DNA from: CAJCIY01 sp036379355
GTDB taxonomy: Bacteria > Actinomycetota > Actinomycetes > Mycobacteriales > CAJCIY01
Direction of reading: 5' to 3'
DNA length: 26,980 nt
NCBI GenBank assembly: GCA_036379355.1
Contig: DASVGV010000001.1
Span: forward strand, 1-26,980
Below are positions 23,818-26,980 of this stretch, piece by piece. Made by a program: the position numbers and the translations under genes. The number at the start of each line of letters is the position of its first letter. Position 1 is the stretch's first letter. Below the pieces are notes generated by a model. That model was not told the DNA's origin, searched no databases, and saw only the letters and a list, made by a program, of their open reading frames with translations.

Positions 23818-23858
23818 CGTGCGCTCCTTGTGTGTGGAAACCTCTGTCGGACAGCCGA

Positions 23859-24248
23859 TTACGCCGGCTCGAAGCCGTACCCGACTGCTTCGACGCCGTT
23901 CTTCTCCCCCAGCGAGTACGTCGCGAGCCGCACCTTCATGCCCAGGCTCACGTGCTCCGGGTCGGGCTCGGTGTTGATGACGTTGCCGCGCACCGCCGTG
24001 CCGCCGCAGTCGACCGTCCCGGCGACGAACGGAGTCGGGACGCCCTTGGCGGCGTGGTGCACGATCGTGAACGACGTCAGCACGCCGTCGGTCGGCACGT
24101 CCGCCGACCCGAACGACGTCCCTCCGCAGGACGCGCACGCGTTGCGCCGGTCGAAGAAGCGGGCACCGCAGTCCTGGCAGACGGTCGCCCGCAGGTGCGG
24201 GGCGTCGCCGAGCACGAGGTAGTCCACCATGGGGATCGGATCCGGCAC
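23859..24248 (-). CDS. DUF35 zinc-ribbon/OB-fold protein, thiolase partner
   Basis: This 129-aa protein has a zinc ribbon with C-x2-C pairs (CQDCGARFFDRRNACASCGG) and then an OB-fold domain (GVLTSFTIVHHAAKGVPTPFVAGTVD ... RGNVINTEPDPEHVSLGMKV). DUF35 proteins bind acyl-CoA and act as obligate partners of thiolase-fold enzymes. The gene directly precedes the thiolase gene and the two should form one operon. The GTG at 24246-24248 has GGAGG 5 nt upstream, so it is the start. The open frame extends upstream through the GST-like gene region, but that part is a shadow. The 86 bp between this gene and the GST gene show no clear promoter to me. Confidence 0.9.
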   Translation of the reverse strand: MPDPIPMVDYLVLGDAPHLRATVCQDCGARFFDRRNACASCGGTSFGSADVPTDGVLTSFTIVHHAAKGVPTPFVAGTVDCGGTAVRGNVINTEPDPEHVSLGMKVRLATYSLGEKNGVEAVGYGFEPA

Positions 24249-24334
24249 CGTTGCCTCCCAGTCGGGTTGGTACCCGCATCGTGCCACGGCCGCGACAGCA
24301 CCATCTACCAGCGACTCGAATCGGGTGCCGGGCG

Positions 24335-25318
24335 TCAGGCGACAGGAGTGACCTGCTCGCCCTCGGGCGGTGGCGGGGGCGGCGTACCCGACCCGAACGG
24401 CTTGTCGCTCAGGGCTTCCCGGCCGTGCGGGTCGAGCCAGCCGACCAGCTCCGGCCCGCGCGGCACGATGCCGGTGGGGTTCACCGAGCGATGCACGACG
24501 TAGTAGTGCTCCTTGATCTGCGGGAAGTCGACGGTGTCCCCGAAGCCCGGCGTCTGGAACAGGTCCCGGGCGTACGCCCACAGGACCGGCATCTCGGACA
24601 GCTTCTGCCGGTTGCACTTGAAGTGGCCGTGGTAGACGGCGTCGAACCGGGCGAGCGTCGTGAACAGCCGCACGTCGGCCTCGGTGATCTGCCCGCCCAT
24701 GAGGAACCGGCGGTCGGCGAGGCGGGTCGAGAGCCAGTCGAGTCGCTCGAAGAGACGGGCGTACGCGGTGTCGTACGCCTCCTGCGAAGCGGCGAAACCG
24801 CAGCGGTAGACGCCGTTGTTCACGTCCCGGAAGACGAGGTCCATGACCTCGTCCATCTCCTCCCGGCACTCCTCCGGCCACAGGTCCGGGGCGCCCTCGC
24901 GATGCAGGTCCCGCCACTCGAAGAACAGGTCGTGCGTGATCCAGGGGTAGTCGTTGGTGACCGCCTGCCGGCTCGGGATGTCCACGATCGTGGGAACCGT
25001 GATGCCCCTGGCGTAGTCGGGGAAGCGGGCGAGAAAGGCCTCCTGGAGCCGCTCGTACCCGAGGACGGGGTCGCGTCCGCCCGGGTCGAGGTCGAACGTC
25101 CACGAGCGCTCGTCGTGGGTCGGCCCGCACATGCCCATCGAGATCACGCCCTCGAGCCCCAGCAGCCGCCGGACGATGACGGCGCGGTTGGCCCACGGAC
25201 AGGCGCGGGCGATCACGAGCCGGTAGCGGCCGGCCTCCACCGGCCAGCCGTCCCGGCCGTCCCGGGTGATGCGGTCGGGGATGTAGTCGGTGTCGCGGGT
25301 GAACTCGCCGGTCGCCAT
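24335..25318 (-). CDS. Xi-class glutathione/mycothiol S-transferase (glutathionyl-hydroquinone reductase-like, ECM4 family)
   Basis: This 327-aa protein has an N-terminal thioredoxin-like domain with the catalytic motif ACPWANRAVIVRRLLGLE (C40), then VPTIVDIPSRQAVTNDYPWI and the C-terminal helical domain with RRFLMGGQITEADVRLFTTLARFD and QIKEHYYVVHRSVNPTGIVP. These are hallmarks of the ECM4/YqjG glutathionyl-hydroquinone reductase family, which removes thiol adducts from hydroquinones. Most actinobacteria make mycothiol rather than glutathione, so the natural thiol may differ. The C-terminus carries a poly-proline run (GTPPPPPPEG). The ATG at 25316-25318 has GGGAGG 8 nt upstream. The gene lies 41 nt downstream of purU on the same strand and may share its transcript. 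Confidence 0.9.
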   Translation of the reverse strand: MATGEFTRDTDYIPDRITRDGRDGWPVEAGRYRLVIARACPWANRAVIVRRLLGLEGVISMGMCGPTHDERSWTFDLDPGGRDPVLGYERLQEAFLARFPDYARGITVPTIVDIPSRQAVTNDYPWITHDLFFEWRDLHREGAPDLWPEECREEMDEVMDLVFRDVNNGVYRCGFAASQEAYDTAYARLFERLDWLSTRLADRRFLMGGQITEADVRLFTTLARFDAVYHGHFKCNRQKLSEMPVLWAYARDLFQTPGFGDTVDFPQIKEHYYVVHRSVNPTGIVPRGPELVGWLDPHGREALSDKPFGSGTPPPPPPEGEQVTPVA

Positions 25319-25359
25319 GCCCGTTGCCTCCCCGGATGCGCTCGTCCCGAACCGCCCCC

Positions 25360-26229
25360 TCAGGCGCGCAGGACGACCGTACGCTCGCCGTTGATCAGGA
25401 TGCGGTGCTCGGCGTGCCAGCGCACTGCCCGCGCGAGCACCTGGCACTCGACGTCACGCCCGGCCGCGACCAGACGCGGCGTGTCGTACGCGTGGTCCAC
25501 CCGGGCGACGTCCTGCTCGATGATCGGCCCGCGGTCGAGGCCGCTGGTCACGTAGTGCGCGGTTGCGCCGACCAGCTTCACGCCCCGGTCGTGGGCCTGC
25601 TGGTACGGGTTCGCGCCCACGAAGCTCGGCAGCAGCGAGTGGTGGATGTTGATGATCCGGCCGGGCAGGGCGTCGCAGACCTGTGGCCCGAGGATCTGCA
25701 TGTAGCGGGCGAGGACGACGAGGTCGACCTCCTGCTCGGCGACGGTCGCGAGGAGCACCTGCTCGGCGGCGGCCTTCGTCTCGGGCGTGACCTCGACCCG
25801 CCGGAAGGGCACGCCGGCACCGTCCGCGATGCGGCGCAGGTCGTCGTGGTTCGACAGCACCGAGGTGACCTCGATCGGCACTGCGCCGATGGACTGCCGG
25901 AACAGCAGGTCGTTCAGGCAGTGGCCGTGCCGGCTGACCAGGACCAGCACGCGCGTGGGCACATCGGCGTCGACGAGCTGCCAGTCCATCGACGCGCGCG
26001 CGGCGAGCGGCGCAAACGCCTCGCGAACGGCGGCGACCGTCGCGCCGGGCGACTCGCAGGTGAACCCGACTCGGAGGAAGAACCGACGCGTCGCCGGGTC
26101 GCCGTACTGCTGGCTCTCGGTGATGTTGCAGTCCTGCTCGACCAGGAACCCCGAGACGGCGTGCACGATGCCGTGCGCGTCCGGACAGGACAGGGTGAGA
26201 ACGCAGCGCACGGCCCCGCTCTCGCCCAC
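25360..26229 (-). CDS. purU: Formyltetrahydrofolate deformylase
   Basis: This 289-aa enzyme hydrolyses 10-formyl-THF to formate and THF, balancing one-carbon pools. The N-terminal ACT domain (about 8-85) begins RCVLTLSCPDAHGIVHAVSGFL. The formyltransferase-like domain contains LVSRHGHCLNDLL at 97-109, VLSNHDDLRRIAD, VLARYMQIL, and the active-site segment NIHHSLLPSFVGANPYQQA (N194, H196). SGLDRGPIIEQD, with D232, completes the catalytic Asn/His/Asp set. Length is normal. The GTG at 26227-26229 is supported by TACGGT ending 7 nt upstream (leaderless type), and the ACT domain starts seven residues later. It is divergent from the CDF transporter gene. Confidence 0.95.
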   Translation of the reverse strand: MGESGAVRCVLTLSCPDAHGIVHAVSGFLVEQDCNITESQQYGDPATRRFFLRVGFTCESPGATVAAVREAFAPLAARASMDWQLVDADVPTRVLVLVSRHGHCLNDLLFRQSIGAVPIEVTSVLSNHDDLRRIADGAGVPFRRVEVTPETKAAAEQVLLATVAEQEVDLVVLARYMQILGPQVCDALPGRIINIHHSLLPSFVGANPYQQAHDRGVKLVGATAHYVTSGLDRGPIIEQDVARVDHAYDTPRLVAAGRDVECQVLARAVRWHAEHRILINGERTVVLRA

Positions 26230-26291
26230 GCCGTCGACCGTACCGTCGGGCCGCTCGCGTGCCGCCGGCCGGCACGGGGAAGATCGCAGGC
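26230..26291. promoter_or_regulatory. Divergent purU/CDF promoter region with inverted repeat
   Basis: On the minus strand TACGGT (26242 to 26237) ends 7 nt before the purU GTG. On the plus strand GAAGAT (26279-26284) ends 7 nt before the CDF GTG at 26292 and is a weaker -10 candidate. Between them CGTGCCG (26258-26264) and CGGCACG (26270-26276) form a perfect inverted repeat with a 5-nt spacer, a possible operator. Confidence 0.42.
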
Positions 26292-26980
26292 GTGGCGGAC
26301 GAAGCACGGACCGAGACCACGGGCACGGTGGTCCTGGCCCTCGCCGCCAACGTCGGCGTGGCCGCCGCGAAGATCGTCGGCGGGCTGGCCTCGGGCTCGG
26401 CCGCGCTGCTGTCCGAAGGGGCCCACTCGGTCACCGACGTCCTCAACGAGGTCTTCCTGCTCCTGTCGCTGCGCCGGTCCGAGCGGCCCGCCGACCGGAC
26501 ACACCCCTTCGGGTACGGGATGGAGCGGTTCTTCTGGTCACTGCTCGCGGCCGTCGGGATCCTCGTGGCCGGCGCGGGTTTCGCCGTGTACGAGGGCGTG
26601 GACGCGATCCGCGGCGGTCACGCGGAGACGACGACCGCCCAGTTCGTCGTGGTCTACGCCGTGCTCGGCGTGTCGCTGGCGCTCGAGACCGCCTCGCTGA
26701 CCCGCGCCCTGCGACAGGTGCACGGCGAGGCAGCGCGGGCCGGTCGCCGTCTCGTCACGTACGTGCTGCGCAGCCCCGATCCCACGGTGAAGACGGTCGC
26801 GAGCGAGGACACGGCGGCCGTGATCGGCATCCTCATCGCCGCGGCCGGGACGGTGCTGCACCAGGTCACCGGCGCCGAGGCATGGGAGGGGGTGGCGTCG
26901 TTCGTCATCGCCGGGCTGCTGGCGTACGTCGCGCTGGCGCTGGGACGCGACACCAAGGAGCTGCTCATCGGCGAGGCGGC
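26292..26980 (+). CDS. Cation diffusion facilitator, ZnT9 (SLC30A9)-like (C-terminus beyond window)
   Basis: 229 codons are visible and the frame is open to the window edge. The protein begins VADEARTETTGTVVLALAANVGVAAAKI (helix 1). The metal-site helix 2 reads SEGAHSVTDVLNEVFLLLSL (HxxxD), followed by HPFGYGMERFFWSLLAAVGILVAG (helix 3). After helix 4 comes a long loop, LRSPDPTVKTV, and helix 5 with SEDTAAVIGILIAAAGTVL (a D in the second metal position, with E/D instead of the usual HxxxD). This loop-helix signature is that of the SLC30A9/ZnT9-like branch of CDF proteins, which transports zinc or related divalent ions by proton exchange. The start is the GTG at 26292; no ribosome binding site is seen and a -10-like GAAGAT lies 7 nt upstream. 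Confidence 0.9.
   Translation, partial: MADEARTETTGTVVLALAANVGVAAAKIVGGLASGSAALLSEGAHSVTDVLNEVFLLLSLRRSERPADRTHPFGYGMERFFWSLLAAVGILVAGAGFAVYEGVDAIRGGHAETTTAQFVVVYAVLGVSLALETASLTRALRQVHGEAARAGRRLVTYVLRSPDPTVKTVASEDTAAVIGILIAAAGTVLHQVTGAEAWEGVASFVIAGLLAYVALALGRDTKELLIGEA

Noticed and set aside
1..26980. Mobile elements, phage genes, tRNA or rRNA
   Set aside because: No transposase, integrase, terminal repeat or tRNA-like cloverleaf was seen; all sizeable frames are accounted for by chromosomal genes.

Overview
The window is high-GC, densely packed chromosomal DNA with many GTG starts and mostly very short intergenic gaps. It looks like an actinomycete core-genome segment. From memory of the family names, its gene set resembles the Mycobacterium tuberculosis Rv0861c-Rv0889c neighbourhood: XPB helicase, helicase-associated protein, CspB, the Rv0876c-type MFS protein next to a DUF3027 protein, DUF2530, SerC and citrate synthase 2. 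I see no phage, IS element, CRISPR array, rRNA or tRNA, and no sign of recent transfer. I can support 23 protein genes, two of them cut by the window edges.

Layout, left to right. (1) 1-1173 (-): the start of a Pro/Ala/Glu-rich, probably disordered protein of unknown function that runs off the left edge. (2) 1382-3383 (+): DNA repair pair, photolyase overlapping a UdgX-type uracil-DNA glycosylase. (3) 3387-5314 (-): pyridoxamine 5'-phosphate oxidase, translationally coupled to an MFS exporter. (4) 5403-7960 (+): citrate synthase 2, phosphoserine aminotransferase and a small DUF2530 membrane protein. (5) 7966-11583 (-): a DUF3027 zinc-knuckle protein followed 3 nt later by a 919-aa Hsp90/sacsin-type ATPase. 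(6) 11615-15954: an MFS protein divergent from DUF3027, a metallo-beta-lactamase-fold hydrolase, a DHA2 drug-efflux protein and a cold-shock protein. (7) 16058-17653 (-): acyl-CoA synthetase. (8) 17700-22583 (+): helicase-associated protein, short-chain dehydrogenase and XPB-type helicase. (9) 22618-26229 (-): DUF35 plus thiolase operon, a glutathionyl-hydroquinone-reductase-like protein and formyltetrahydrofolate deformylase. (10) 26292 to the edge (+): a ZnT9-like cation diffusion facilitator.

Functional threads. Three repair-type enzymes (photolyase, UdgX, XPB) lie in the window. PdxH can supply PLP to SerC nearby. The most interesting relationship I can read directly is that the N-terminal domain of the XPB helicase and the 482-640 region of the helicase-associated protein are recognisably the same domain. 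The helicase-associated protein also ends in a WYL-like domain. This suggests a bacterial XPB-partner pair comparable in logic to eukaryotic XPB-p52. The Hsp90/sacsin-type ATPase coupled to DUF3027 is a second uncharacterised pair.

Regulatory architecture is unusually legible. Many genes have a -10-like TANNNT (or near match) ending 6-7 nt before the start codon, as expected for leaderless transcripts. Several divergent promoters carry clean inverted repeats, and three of the convergent junctions carry hairpins built around the opposing stop codons.
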